Positions 1 through 13,161 of a stretch of DNA of 64,000 nucleotides are shown here, piece after piece. Below the pieces are notes generated by a model, which was not told the DNA's origin, did not search any database, and saw nothing but the letters and a program-made list of their open reading frames with translations. The position numbers were made by a program, and so were the translations under genes. Each line of letters begins with the position of its first letter. Position 1 is the first letter of the stretch. Location of the stretch: contig OW285197.1 of NCBI GenBank assembly GCA_935421135.1, positions 12,033,223-12,097,222 on the forward strand, written 5' to 3'. The DNA comes from Bugulina stolonifera (taxonomy: Eukaryota; Bryozoa; Gymnolaemata; Cheilostomatida; Bugulidae).

Positions 1-251
1 TTTTGGCTTTCTAAGATGTAAAACTATCTACAATACTGCAAATAGTTGTACTAGTCAAAAGCAGTATTTAAAATATTTTAAACATTTGAAACCAAATTTG
101 TTTTCATTTCTAAGAAATAGTGCATATACGGTAATGCTATCATCTCTTTGAACCAATGTGGTTTGGCTTTTATGGTTAGGTGTATCACTCCAATAGACAA
201 TGGCAAAGGATGTTATTTTACACTCACTTCAACATGCAGGAGTATTTAGAT
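1..251. other. unassigned AT-rich sequence
   Basis: No coding exon, RNA gene or repeat could be supported here. It leads into the minisatellite that starts near 252. Confidence 0.5.
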
Positions 252-413
252 GGTGGGTTACCAGTTTGTCAGAGCCCAGATTGTGGATGACTAGTTTGTC
301 AGAGTCCAGGTTGTGGGTGACCAGTTTTTCAGAGTCCAGACTGTGGGTGACCAGTTTTTCAGAGTCCAGACTGTGGGTGACCAGTTTTTCAGAGTCCAGA
401 TTGTGGGTGACCA
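252..413. repeat. 30-bp minisatellite
   Basis: About five tandem copies of a 30-bp unit (core GTGGGTGACCAG followed by TTTTTCAGAGTCCAG), with single-base differences that mostly sit in the first two copies. Because 30 is a multiple of three it keeps a frame open that would encode a repeated SRLWVTSFSE decapeptide. Nothing around it suggests a real protein. The following ~360 bp to position 770 show no further feature. Confidence 0.85.
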
Positions 414-770
414 GAGTGATGTCAATGAACCAGTAAATGGTAATAAAAAGTGTTCTGTTACACTTAAACCAACACGCTAATGATGGATTGCAGTAACTGC
501 CTACTGTATTCTAAACAGACATGTTGTCTTTATAACAAGACAATACTCAATGCATGAACTTCACATAATGAAATATTAATGTAATTAGTTAGAAAGATTT
601 TTTTTCCTTTGCTTCAGATTTAGTTCTAACAAAGGCCATGTCAGTAGTCTACTCTGCACTGAAGTGTAAGCAGCGTAATACTCCCTGAGCGTACGAGTAT
701 ATATTTGACACATTTATATTTATGTCATCTTTACTTAATTATTAGTTTATTATCAAAATAACTTGCTATA

Positions 771-1058
771 CTATTCATATAATGAGAGGCTGCTGTGGTA
801 TTGTATAATAATATTCTGTGCAATATTCCAACCAACTATTATGTCATCAGCCAGTCTCTCCAGCCTGAATTCTAGCTGACCGCCAGTGTCCAGGATTCTC
901 TGCCTGTCAATCTCTGAGCAGATGTGACCAACAATAACTCTAAGTAGCCCTCCTGGAGGATTACTAAACGCAAACCGTCGCACCAGTAACAGGAAGTTAA
1001 CAGAAGATCCAACCAGGTCGAGTAATGGAGTTAAGGCTACAAACAATTCAGTAGACAT
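771..1058 (-). CDS. possible exon of an unrecognised minus-strand gene
   Basis: A 95-codon open frame whose first ~75 residues have normal protein-like composition (for example LLDLVGSSVNFLLLVRRF and GGLLRVIVGHICSEIDRQR) rather than simple repeats. I recognise no family. No convincing partner exons were found on this strand, and the start lies just after a weak acceptor-like TTTGCAAG. It could be one exon of a gene extending outside the window, a relic, or chance. Confidence 0.25.
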   Translation of the reverse strand: MSTELFVALTPLLDLVGSSVNFLLLVRRFAFSNPPGGLLRVIVGHICSEIDRQRILDTGGQLEFRLERLADDIIVGWNIAQNIIIQYHSSLSLYE

Positions 1059-1205
1059 ACTATGCTTGCAAATCTGGAATTTTGATAACCTTGTAACCTC
1101 ACATAATATAGTGTGTAGGCCGACATATATACGAGATCCTAGTTGTCTCCCCTAAGAATTTGATAGCAGTAGTACAACTTGCTTCATCTTATTGTCCAGT
1201 TAAAT

Positions 1206-1759
1206 TGTAATGGTTTCTGTGTTTTGGTGCGGTCGTCCTTGGACGACTATCGACCCAGAAATGAAGTGCCTATGAGTGGTAATAGGACTTCGCATTACAT
1301 GAAAGATCGAGCGGTCTCAGTAGCCCAAATACTACCAAAGACGACCCATCTGATCTCAAGTCCGACCTTCAGACTATACAATGAAAGAGAGTGATTCGAC
1401 CTAGTAGGCAGTTCGCAAAGCGAATGACCTGGCAAAAGGAAGTGAAAGTCTCTGTATCAAGTGTAGATGTGTCTTTATTGAAAGCCAAGTGAAGACTGAG
1501 ACAATGAACAGTAAAACAGTGCCCTTTATATAGTATAAGGACTTCCGGCCGACGTGACGTCGGGAAAAGACGACGTGTGGTCGTCTGGAAGTTGCGCAAC
1601 AAGATGGCCGCCGGAAGCTCGACGGCCGACCCAAAATAGGTCGGGTTCTACAAAAGTTGCTTAAAACGGTCCAATTCATGTACAGAATCAATATCAATGG
1701 ATTCTGAGAGGTCGGGCCTCTGTACATGGGTATAAAAGGCATTAAAAGACTTAGTAACA
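1206..1759 (-). mobile_element. putative solo LTR, minus orientation
   Basis: Read on the minus strand the segment begins TGTTACTAAG and ends CCATTACA. It contains a TATA-type box (TATATAAAGGG, near 1530) and about 70 bp later an AATAAA signal, the promoter/polyadenylation layout of an LTR. Its upstream part is markedly more GC-rich than the surroundings and holds CGTCA elements in a near-palindrome around 1550-1565. Its end (CACAGAAACCATTACA) nearly matches the end of the better-defined LTR at 61525-62316, and the starts are also alike. A matching target duplication was not found, so the outer boundary at 1759 is uncertain. Confidence 0.45.
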
Positions 1760-2044
1760 ATCATGTAACTATATACAATAACATATAGTAAGGTACAAGC
1801 AGGTATATACATGTATGTGCACACAATAATGAGTGTCAGATGGAAGATACGACTTGGCGTACCATCACAAAATGCTGCTAAAATGCAGTGGGCTGTTTTT
1901 TATACAAGTACCTGTGGTTCAAAACATTTAATTCTAGAACAAACATGGATGCCATGAAACTTACCGCAGAGAATTCACACAATTTCCTGCAAAAAAGTTA
2001 TTGATTGATATCTTTCTTCAATTAAAATTATTGTTTTGAAAGAG
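1760..2044. other. unassigned spacer
   Basis: AT-rich sequence between the LTR-like segment and the weak minus-strand exon candidate. No feature seen. Confidence 0.4.
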
Positions 2045-2244
2045 TCAGCAATTACTTTGAGTGGATGATGTCACGTTTCTTGTTTCCTCATTGGCAGATT
2101 CTAGCGTGTGGGATGACTGAAGGTCCCTCACTACCCATCTCTCTTGGTAGGCATGTGAAAGCTGATTGACCAATGACCTGCCATTGCTATTTATAGTATG
2201 GAGAAGATCAGTATCATATCCACACATTTGCAACCTAGAAAATT
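2045..2244 (-). CDS. possible terminal exon, minus strand, unrecognised
   Basis: On the minus strand an acceptor-like TTTTCTAG is followed by an open frame (LQMCGYDTDLLHTINSNGRS at its start) that runs to a stop at 2045. Composition is protein-like, but no upstream exon could be joined to it within 2245-3783. It is a candidate only. Confidence 0.22.
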
Positions 2245-3783
2245 TTAATATTAAATCAAAATAATGCTGTTAGTTATTAGCATATGTAATTATGTAGCAT
2301 TTAGCAACAGCTGCTGAAGAAAACAGCTGAACTGCGAGAATTATAGGGATTTACACAGTGAAGGGCAATGTACAATGCAATTGAGGAGACAACATGTACA
2401 TGCATATTCAGTTTGTGAAAATAATGCAATGTAGTAGACAGCACTTTCTGGAATGTATGGAAATGCTGCCTTAACTTGCCTGTATGCAGTTAGATGCCAT
2501 AATACTCCATCCATCTGGTCCCTGGTTCTGTGTTTTACACATTACATTTAGTGTTTCTCAGCTACATGTATACATATAATATAATATGTAAATTAATATG
2601 ACACCCGAATTCTTCAGTGAACAACGTGTGTATAATTATCTGATAATAAAATACCTATGTACATGTATATTGCTATGACTTGCTTTATAAATTTGTTGTA
2701 GTAACTTTTACAACTTTTAATATTTTCTTTTCATCTCCATGTAGTATCTGGTTCAAGTGATGTATAGAATAGGAACGAGTGGAGAAATGAATGCTTGATG
2801 GTTTAAATAGGCAGCGTTGTTGTTCAGTACACGCAGCATTGAGTAGAATCTGTGCATAAGGTCACAAGGTAACACAAACTATCCTTAACTTTAGGTGAAT
2901 TCTTGTTCCTGGTTGCAGAAGCGTATTGTAATCATTGTGTGACTAAAAGGTTTGTGTTGTGTAACAAAGAAGTGAAGGGTATTTATACATACCATATATG
3001 AGATTAGCTTTATGATTAGCTTTATATTCGTTTACATTTTTTTGGTTATTTGGCTGCTTTTTAAGTTACATTTTTACTACTATGTCTACAATATTTTAGC
3101 CAAACATTATTGGAATTTTAAACAAAAATTTCTGAATTTTTCATAATATCCTCAATTTTTTCTTGCAACTGATGCATAGTTTACATTCACATGATAATTT
3201 AATGATCAAAATATACATTGTACATATATGTGCATCAAACGATGACATCTTACGCCCTATATTTTCATTCATAACCTTTGTAAAATTGACATTATTTATG
3301 TCCAATGCATATCATAATTATATATTTGTGAAAATTTAACAAGTGCAAACTATTCTCTCAACCAACTGCTTTGATACATGTACAGTTTCAGTTGAAAAAA
3401 GATTTTTAATTAATACTTTTCAAAGGTGTTTACATCATCAAAACCACTAATTCTACACAACTGCAAAGATTGTAGAATTTAGGGGAGTTGAAATGCTAGG
3501 ACACTGTTGTGTTTACCTACATGCATGAGCAGAAATAAACAAACCAAGTTGCGAATTTAACAACTGAGTAGAAGGCATCAATAATTCTGAATTGAACTGA
3601 TAATAATATTATTATAGCAGTTTTTATACAAAGTTTGTAGAAATATTTTAAATTCTTGTCAGCAGTCTTGAGTTTACAGTTTTTAAGTTGAAAGTATTTT
3701 TACATCAATATTAATTCAAACTGAGTTTGTTAGCTCATGGTAAATCGCTTATCGAGCTGGCCTCATAAAAGTTACGCAAAAAT
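2245..3783. other. intergenic region upstream of gene 1
   Basis: AT-rich, with scattered TACATGTA-type palindromes and no supported exon. It must contain the promoter of gene 1, but I see no clear TATA element close to the start codon. Confidence 0.5.
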
Positions 3784-6700
3784 ATGGCAGCAAAGTCTGT
3801 GGGAAAAGATCCCATTTCTGCTACATTATTGGCCCATCCTAATAGAAAAAGACATCACCGACTGGGCCCTACTTTTAGAGATATGTTTATAAGCATCTGC
3901 AGACAAAGGTAAAATTCGACCCGTTGAGGAATTACAGTGTAATTGTTTTTATCGTACCTTCAACGTCAATAAAATTTTCTGGATCGATATAGTATAACAT
4001 TGACAAATCACAACCAACAAGTACATGACTTTGTAGTTGAAATTGCATGTGCAACCATGCTGACAGGTTCTTAAATTAGGTACATGTAGTATTTAGACAG
4101 GTAGTAGTATTTAATGTACAACCACTACATACTACAATGTATGTGTGTAATGTAACAATACGAACAAGAGTAACCTACATGTATGTATTATCGCTTGATT
4201 GTTTTGACTACAAATGTGAGGTGCTGTGCAAACTACATGTATCTTCTTTCATATAGTATGTGACTTGGTATGGCAGCTTGACTCAATATTGCTGATTTGA
4301 TTGAAATGGATGAACTGTCATGACCTCACTGGTATGACTTGAGTTCTCAAAATGTTTTTATGATATATTTAGAGCCAATGACATGGGTCCGCTGAAATCG
4401 TTGGTACCTAGGGTAGATCATAGAGATCGGCCTCTAGGGGTGCTGCTGCTAGACTATGGTGAGCTGTAATAGTATTCATTTTATACGTATGGTAAATCTG
4501 TAACATTTTATGTTTAAATTTAGAATTATATCATTTTGTTTTCCTCTCTTCTTGGAGTTTAAAATACTAATATATCATTAACAAAGAAATAAGCTTCTGT
4601 AAAATTAATAATGTACGTTCTTCTAATCATTTCCTTTAAATATCAAGGCATTCGAGAATTGTACTGGTTCATAATGAGGTTGCATTTAGTAACGGAATGC
4701 AATTGGAGCATTCAGGCGTGACTAGTACTTTTTTATAAAGGGAAGCCCTTTGTTATTAATAGAGATTATTGCCATGCAGGCCAATCTGAAGGCGATAGCT
4801 AGCCGCGTAATACTCAATAAAATTAATATTGTTATTGCCACATATTGTTATTTTTATATTGCGTGCATGTACAATATCCAGATACACAACATTATGTCTG
4901 AATTCAAAAATTTAAGCGCATTTAAAATTTAGAAGAGCAAATCTAATAGCTAATGCATCCATTCTATATTGTATTGCATGACTTTTTATTTTAATTTAGA
5001 TTCAAGGTTGAGGGCCATGCCAGGATATAAAGAAGTTGTTGATGACTTTCTTGCAAAACTAGAATTGTGTACTTCTGAAAATAAAGCGAAGTGTAAATAC
5101 CTTGAGCTGATGGATCACTATTTCGTTGCTGATAGTAAAGGAAGTTATTCGGATGACCACCTGATGATGGTAAAGTGTTTTCACTCTAACTGAAAATACT
5201 TGGAAAGTTTGATTACACTAGTGGACACATTATTTTTGAATAATTATAGTAAATTACTACATTATACATGTAACGGGGGCCTCTATGGCACTTAATCACC
5301 TAGCACAGTGAACAGAACGTGCTACCCACTACACCATCTCAGCAACCTTAAGAAGGAAGCTTCACCAGTGAGTAGTAGACATGCTCGGACCAGTTTGCTC
5401 AGAGCATGTCTACATTGCCCTTAAAGGCCCGGGTTCAAGCCTCAACCAAGGACTGGTATTTTCATGGATTTGAAGCAAGTCTAGGACTGCTTAAAAATCA
5501 ATTCTTTGTTAAAAATAATCATATTATATAATTATATAAAAAAACCGGCCAAACCCCTTAACAAAATTGTCATATAATACATGTATGTATGCGCATAAGG
5601 GCACGGATATTGTATGTTAGTCCTCAACTATTTTAGAATACTGTTACCTATTATACTGTGTGGAATTGTAGATTCTATCCGTAAATGTGCAACTGGTAAA
5701 CGATTCGCTGTTAAATGTTCACAATCCTAGACCAGCAATTGATTGGCTGACGTGGCTAGAAAATGATCTGCTCAAATATCCGAAACAACAAGAGGCAGCG
5801 CAGCAGATTGTAATAATACTATTATAATTAGATTGATATAATAGTTTGATGGCAGCAAACAGACTTGTCTGTAATGAAAATATTTGTACTGTTAAATTAT
5901 TGTTCCATGAACTTGGTGTATAGATTAATAGTTTTGCCCTTTGTAGTATTCCCCTATAGTATTCATTGACGCTAAATTCTGCATGCCTGCGTAAAAATAG
6001 GATTTAAAACAGGTGTGCTCTTATACTGACCCCATAATATCATATTTCTTTACCTGGTTTCCTTAGAGATATCTAGCTGTTGATCAGAAATTCATGTAGC
6101 TGCGAAATGCCAGCTTAGTTCTCCATGTATTTGCCTTCTAAAACAATGCGGTCATGTTAAATTTGTGTCATTTCAAGGAAAAGTGGCTGGTCAATTATGA
6201 TACCTTAATGAACATAGACAGACAGATATGGCTCACTTCTCGCTCTGGTCCTGTATCACAGAACAATCCAGAACAAAAAAGGCAACAAGTGCCTGCGTCT
6301 GCACCGAAAGTTCAGGGAAAAAAAACTTTAACATTGCAAACACAAACTTTGCATTCGCAAGTGGTAGGCAGTGACAAGTTGAATATCACCATAAATCGTT
6401 CCAAAGCACCCAGCCCAAGCCAAACCTCACGACCTACAAGAGCTTATTCACCATATAGACCTGCAACACTGCCAATATCTGATGGTACAACCAAAGGAGG
6501 AGCTAGCCTAATAAAGGCTGGACAGCTAAAAAAACCATGCACCATAATTGCTTTCCCTGCACCTCCAACATCTACGGATGCTCCGTCAACATCTTATGAA
6601 GCACCATCAACACTGCCAGCATCTGATGGTGCAACTACTGGAGGAGCTAGCCTAATAAAACCCCAAAAGCTCGAAAAGCCAAGTACCATCACTTACCCTG

Positions 6701-7044
6701 CTCCTTCGACATCTTACAGCGCTCCACAAAAACTTGGTCATGTTCAGTCATCACCACATGGTAGTCCATTAAAGTCAAATGGAGCGGCAGCGATGCTGCA
6801 ATCAGTAGCTGTTTGTAAGGAAGAGAATGCCACGGAAAGCCACAATGATGGATTTGAGTCATTTTGTCAAGCAGCGGATGCGGTGATAGAATCATGGACG
6901 ACACAACGTGAATCAGATGAAAACTTAGTGAATGTCAGTCAACACCTGCCAGACAACATATTTCAAGATGAAAGTGATGAAGAAGAAGAAAGTTATGGTT
7001 CTAATACCGTATCCGAATGCACTGAAACAGGCAACAGAGACTAG
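3784..7044 (+). CDS. tandem family gene 1: single-unit paralogue, 461 aa
   Basis: Exons by inspection: 3784-3908, 4373-4458, 5000-5169, 5672-5809, 6178-7044. All have GT-AG borders and phases 2-1-0-0, giving 461 codons before the stop. The product has one copy of the family unit: a DRPLGVLLLDY-type segment (exon 2), a YKEVVDDFL...DDHLMM segment (exon 3), a helical NVQLVNDSLLN segment (exon 4) and a KWLVNYDTLMN segment (start of exon 5). A long Ser/Pro/Thr-rich tail follows, containing two copies of a TLPxSDGxTxGGASLI repeat, and it ends in an acidic DESDEEEES run. Unlike genes 2-6 it stops within exon 5 and has no second unit. Function unknown. Either an ancestral short form or a truncated copy is possible. 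Confidence 0.7.
4646..4890 (+). mobile_element. MITE-like copy A (degenerate)
   Basis: Intron 2 of gene 1. It shares the order of blocks seen in the better copies at 40611 and 54435: an AGGCATTCGAG start, a TACTGGTTCATA block, a TTCAGGCGTGACTAGT core and a CAATAAAATTAAT-type tail. The terminal sequences are eroded, so the ends are approximate. Confidence 0.5.
5275..5500. repeat. two tRNA-derived SINE-like fragments in opposite orientation
   Basis: On the minus strand 5322-5336 reads TGGTGTAGTGGGTAG, a good RNA polymerase III A-box match. On the plus strand 5432-5441 reads GGTTCAAGCC, a B-box match. The sequence after the B box (ACTGGTATTTTCATGGAT, near 5453) recurs near 24260, so this belongs to a repeated family. 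It lies in intron 3 of gene 1. Neither fragment folds as a complete tRNA. Confidence 0.5.
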
Positions 7045-8441
7045 AGATTACATTTCTAGCAAGAAAGATGAACAAACTTTGACCAAACTGGTTTTGGTTT
7101 AGAAGGATAAAGATTCATGTAATTGTGATGATTAATGTGAAATCTTCTATTTCAATTTAGTAGTTTTAGCCCAAAAGTTGCAATATATTTTGTTATATAC
7201 ATGTACACGTAGATGTACAGCAAATCACTAGAGTCAGGTTTTGTGTAACTATGTTAAATTGTCTGAGAAAAGATTTACTAAAGTTTTACAAATTAAAACA
7301 AATAATGTCAACATAATTTCATCGTTCTATGTTTGATATAAATTTTTACTTTATGCATTTCTACATAATGTTATTATGCTGTTACTATAATACTTTGGTT
7401 ATGCTGTTTCCATGTAGTAAACAGGGTGTTTATTTATAATTACTAATCGGCACTAATGATACAGATATTGATAAATTGCACACATGTAAGCATCTGCATG
7501 CCTGAAATGTTGACTAATCAAGCAGCGAACTGTGCATGCATGCAGGATAAAAATCCACCTCTGCTCGCTTCGATACAGGAGTAGCCATAGAATGGCAGTG
7601 CAGGAGAAAACGGTAACACTAACACTGTCTGTTCCAGCCTTGTAGCAGCACTTTACACCAGGTTTATAGCAGGCGGTGACCAAAGAGCGGTGGTAGAATT
7701 TGGTAAACTCACATATCACTATAAAATTAGACACACCTAGCTGTGGTAGATAAAAATACGTGCGCCACCGAAATACTCAGAAATGAGGGTCTGCTATTAT
7801 TATTATTGTTATTATTATTATTTTTATTGTTATCATTATTATACAGATGTAGAGTTTCTAAACCAATCAGTGAGTGTACATCTTTTCACCATGGGCTAGA
7901 TTGACATCCAAATGTTACACTTGGGAGGAAAAAATATTTACCGAGTTTATATTACATGTATTAATACAAGTCATAATATAATTATACCTAGTCTCTAAAC
8001 AGGTCAAGGTCTTTAAACTGTTAGTCCCAGTTTCTCATTCTTGATGTTCTACCATGTCATCCATCAGGTAGGCTTGTGGTTGGTCTGTTACCTTGATCAA
8101 TGTAATATCTGACAGTTAACACTTGGGAACTCCATGAAGGTTTATTTTTGCAGCGTGAGTTATACAGATGCAATCATGTGGATCAAACACAGCAGTTAAA
8201 AAGTCAATATTATTTATTTAGATAATAATAATAATACTATGTTGCTGCAATCTGTATAGTATTATGTTGTATATTATTCGACATTACATGCATATTATTT
8301 CTTTGGCAGGAATTTGTGCAATTTGGTCAAAATGTGAAAATAATCAGAATATTCTTTTACTATTAGATGTGTGTAATACTAGATCAATCTATGTTTTCGA
8401 TGTACGATGACTAGTTAGTTGGCCGATTATAAATTGAGACC
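7045..8441. other. intergenic region, genes 1-2
   Basis: No supported exon. It contains the TTA-rich microsatellite near 7796. Open frames on the minus strand here lack splice signals and protein-like composition. Confidence 0.5.
7796..7850. repeat. imperfect TTA microsatellite
   Basis: Interrupted runs of ATT/TTA trinucleotides. Confidence 0.85.
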
Positions 8442-11400
8442 ATGGCATCAGGAAGTCGTGGTGCAGGCGCTGCTGCTGGCACTTCCTATTCACAATTTCT
8501 AAAATATGATCGGCGTATAAAAGATTTTTCTAATTCAAAACCTGAGACTGTATACTCAGTTCTTGTGGCCTTTATTAAGTTAAGGTACGTCGTGGTAGTC
8601 AGATAATTATTTTGATAGAAGAAAAGAAACACAAATGTACATGTACCAGTTTTCATAAATGATGAAATTGAAGGCGTTGAAAGCCGTGAAATTTCTTTGG
8701 GCTGTAAAATGTTGAGAAAGAAAATCCAGAGTAACACTCGTACAAGTTATTACAAAGCATAACTGCATTTTTCTGCATAGTGTGTTAAGTTTAAACCGAT
8801 CATCATAAAGCTTATGGTGCGAGTAGCTGAAACAGACTTCCTAAGTACATGTATGCTCTAAGCACAAGCGACTTCAGTTTAGAGCAATGCTTCATTTGAA
8901 TCAAAAGTAAACTGCTCAAAGTAAACACAATCTGGAGTAATTAGGGATGTGCCGAACAGTGGAAATTAGGTATGTGCCGAGCAGCGGAAAAGTTCTGTTC
9001 AATTATCTCTCTCAGTACTTTCGACTATCTATTCACCTTCATTCATTTATTCATTTCATAAAAGTCCTTTTTCTATTGCAGCTTTCCAAAAGGTGTAAGA
9101 AAGGTTGATATAGCTGATTTTGGTAAACTAGTGACCTTTGGCACAGTAAACCACACCTATCGTCCGCTCGGTATCACCGCTGTAGAGTATGGTAAGTAAA
9201 TTTGTACATACATTACTTACTATAGGCAAATATCTTGTGAAATGTGTATAATGCTAATGTCCATTTTGATGCTGTAACTTGTAGTATCAAGTATGTGTGA
9301 ACCATGTAAAAATATTACTTTTCTCAGATATTTGCTGAGAGAGAATTTTTTGTTCTTGGACATGGTAAGCTAGGTAGAACTAGTAAAATTTCAACAATTT
9401 GGTACACACTAGTGACAGGGAAAAATTATCTCTGTTTGGGCTTTAGAAGTGGGTACCTCTACAATACCCAACTGCCTAGCACAAGGGTAGACTTCCCCTT
9501 ATGGTAGAATCTCCCTTACGGTAGACTCCCCCTGTAGGGTGGACTCCCCCCCCCCCCCCGTACGGTAGAGGCCCCTTGCTCAAAGTCAACTTTTTGACAG
9601 ATCAAATGAGAACATGACAACCGTAGAGGTGTTCTTTATCTGACTTCTACTATTCCGGTAACTAGTTAGTTATCATCATCAGAAGAAAGTTATCCTAAGG
9701 GGTGACTCGTTTACTTTCTCAAGGTCATGTTATTTTATTCTCTGCTCAGTAAATAAAAAGAAGAGACATCTAGCGTTACTTTTTATTTGTGAACTACTAT
9801 GTACATGTACAAACATTTACTCTCAATAACATATATGTAAGCATAAACTGTTGCATATATTATTTTACTAGTTTAGGTGTATTCATTTCACTGTAGCTAA
9901 CAGAATCTACACTGATCCAAGTTACCGACTTATAAGTGGGAAATTCCTTGAAGAGTTTCCCTTGACTTGTTCAGAAGACCACTTTAGGACAGATTTTCCT
10001 AAATTCATCAAAACTTTCTTCTATGATCAAGCAGATACATTCACCGACTATTCTGATGATAGAACTATGATGGTAAGTAGTCGGTCGATTTCACTCTCTC
10101 AAATGGGGCTTAACTTCTGCTACAATCTATCATCATGTAGCTGATACATATGCCGACTCAGGTTGGCTCATGTTAATGGTAGAATATCATGCATGAAAAA
10201 TCTCAACGATTTGCTAAATACTATAATTTTATAATAATAAATAAGGTAATTTGGTCACTGATACTTTTTCTATAAAAGTGTAAATACATACTTTAGGTAT
10301 TGATAATAATCAAAGACTTGATTGTCGAAGCAGTAGTGGCTAAAGAATATAGACGAGCTGCATACATCTTGACTCAAGTACAAAACTTACAGATATTGGT
10401 CACACAACAGCCGTGGCAGTATAGGAGAGTGGTAAATATCGAATACTATGATAACTGTTTAAATTTCTACCGTGCTCTAGGATGGCTTTATTGACAAACA
10501 CGTGGTTACCAGTGAGGAATCATGGGTAACACAGCAAATTATGTATTACACACACATTTAAATACGAGTACATGTATGTGTTTCCAGCAGAACATACAAT
10601 CCGGTTATCATGATACTTCGAAAAGGTACGTAAATGTAGAAACTGGTAACCTACTAGAATCATGAGAAAATAAATCTAAGACTCCCTTAATTGTGTTATA
10701 GTATGGATGGGCGGATAAGTTTGATTGGCTAGTGGATCTCCAGAGGAAGTTAGATCTTATAGCCAATGTGAACTTAATAGATACATCAATATTGAGCCGG
10801 CCTCGGGCTCCTAAGTTTTCTCTTCGAACACCCTCAACCCAACAAATGCCTCTGTATAGTGCAGCAAAGCGGTGGGACAAGAAACATCCACATGTCACAA
10901 AGGGAGACCTTAAAGACCCAGACGTACTCTCCACAGAGTCTGTAGTCACCTACTACATATCAATTAAGTGAGTTCAATACAAGCAATATTTAGTGACATG
11001 ACAGTGTAATACTAACTTGATATTAGCTTGAGGTACAGGAGCAGAAGTCTTGACTCTGAAACCTCAAGTAGCTTGCTATGCATATTTACTAGCTGTTCTA
11101 GGATAAGTTCAACATTATGCAAATCCAGAGTGGTTTGCTTATGAAATCATAATAAACCCCAAACCACATCTCTCATAACAATACCAAATAAAGACCACTT
11201 TACTTGCATAGTGATCAGGATTATTGACACAAATGTTGAAAATATTGATTATTGCTATAGATGGGTCAGTGGAATCTTTTGCCAAGAACTGCATGTACAT
11301 GCAAGTGACATGATAACACCGGTAGATATACTCCAAGCGAATACCACATGACTTTAAACAAGGCATGAATGTATATCTGTGCATTTCCCTCTCACTGTAG

Positions 11401-13161
11401 ATTAGATCCTGCATTACCAGGTGATGCCATCTCAACATACGCATCTCACTGGAAACTACTAGACTATGGCAATAGAAGACTTGGAGTGTGTCTTCGAGAT
11501 TACGGTATGTTATTCACCTGAATAGTGCTGCAGTTTCCAAGTTTCAATTCGTAAATGGTTGCATATCATGATTAGAACTTTCTAGATTTACATAAAATAT
11601 GGTGTTTGAATTGCCATATCTGTACCTTGTGGCAGGAGAAGCAATAAATCAGTCTGCTGACTACCAGCTACTAGAACAGGAAATGTTTAAGGCCATTCAG
11701 GCTGACGGAGATACACACCAAACATTTACAGACTTCCTTCGTAGCAACCTGTTTCCTACCTGTGACCCCATATCATATGACAGAGTGATGGTGGTAAGAT
11801 TATAAGGGACCAGATAGGGAATCTACATGCACATAAAGCCCTAGCAATTATATGGTCTTGATAGGATAGTAAACATACATGGAATTTTATGAAGTAGAGC
11901 TAAAAATATTAGCACTGAGGTAAAAAATCTGCAGTGAAGTTAATACTTCAAAATCCGCGGATTTTCATATTAATGAGCTTGATGATTGGCCTGTTTCGGC
12001 TTAGACTTTTATGAGAGAAAGTGAAGTGAAACTTTTAAAATTTTGAAAAACTCTTTTTTTACAAATTCTATTTAGATGAGACTAATTGCATAAACAAAGT
12101 TAATAGTGCATAAGGATAAACTCTGCAGTCAAACTTTAGACATTTAAAATCTAGTACATGGGTACAGAATGTAGCTCATGAAGTAATGGAATTCACTATT
12201 GCAGGGAATATTATTAACTAGTGAATTGATAAATCGGACTCTCTCAACCGGAGGTATTGCCTTGGCTGTTCGCTTTCAAATATGGCTGCAGGATGTATTT
12301 CATGGCTCTCCACACATGATTGAAATTATAGGAAAAGGATGGGTAAGAAATCTTTCTTTCAACAAATTTAAAAGTTTATAAAACCAGCTTTCCTAACTCC
12401 AAAATGGTAGGCTAGTAGTAAGTTAGTCCTACAGTGATGTGGATGTGTTCCATGAGCTCACAAAACCTGACTAAATACAGTTTATTTACACGTTTAAATC
12501 TTCTTATGATCCAAGTGAATTTCTCAGTGAATAGGTTTATCAACAAAAATTATATCTTTACTTACTCACAAAGGGCACTGGGCCGTTGTTGTCTTGCTGT
12601 CCTTCAGATCTTTCGGTCAGACAATGCTATCATGGAAGTCGACTCTGCGCTCATTCTGATTTGACAAGAAAAGGCCTTTCTGGAGCCTCCATTGGATTGG
12701 GCAATGTAATAAAAATTTAAGAGCATAGCACAAGTGTTTTGCCCATTGTTGGGTTTTATCTCCACCTCTAGAATTATATACATTACATTGCTACCAGACT
12801 TTGATTTAGTAGTTTTATATTGTAGTATGAAATGCAGTTCATTAGAGATGAGTTGGTAAATAGAGATGCCTTTGATATTCGAGCTACCAATAGCTCTGAT
12901 GGCGCAGTTCAGGGAGCAGAGCATCCTCAGCACCAGCAGACCAGACCTTATCTCATAACTGCTGGTAAGAAATATGCTGCTGCAGCTGCCGGACCATCTA
13001 CCTCAGGTGGTGGACCACCAGGGATGGTTGGGAAAGGAAAAGGGAAACAGAAATCCACTACTAAAGTGGGTCAACCCACTCCAGCAAAGATATCCAAATT
13101 GGAAGATGAGGACAATGAAGCTGCTTCCTTTCTCCAAACTCTCTTAGACGGAGACAGTTAA
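8442..13161 (+). CDS. tandem family gene 2: compact two-unit paralogue, 521 aa
   Basis: Nine exons: 8442-8584, 9082-9191, 9897-10072, 10297-10431, 10702-10967, 11401-11504, 11636-11793, 12205-12342, 12826-13161. All borders are GT-AG. Frame closes at 522 codons. Unit A is exons 1-4 plus the start of exon 5; unit B is the end of exon 5 through the start of exon 9, with the same phase series (2, 1, 0, 0) in both. Landmarks are YRPLGITAVEY and RRLGVCLRDY (ends of exons 2 and 6), DDRTMM and YDRVMV (ends of exons 3 and 7). The linker exon 5 is only 266 nt and the tail exon only 112 codons, so this copy shows the core with little low-complexity insertion. It ends in an acidic EDEDNEAASFLQTLL segment. 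Function not recognised. A poly(A) signal lies ~280 bp downstream. Confidence 0.8.
9470..9600. repeat. GGTAGACTCCCC-type degenerate tandem repeat with poly-C run
   Basis: Intron 2 of gene 2. Four to five variants of a roughly 20-bp CCCTTANGGTAGANTC unit, one of which contains a run of about 15 C. A likely slippage hotspot. Confidence 0.7.

Noticed and set aside
200..436. 78-codon frame with repeated SRLWVTSFSE
   Set aside because: 30-bp minisatellite stays open by arithmetic; no splice or start context.
8486..8737. Minus-strand frames opposite family exons (also 17213, 19196, 19799, 27764, 32492, 53658 and others)
   Set aside because: Shadows of well-supported coding exons on the other strand, without their own splice or domain evidence.
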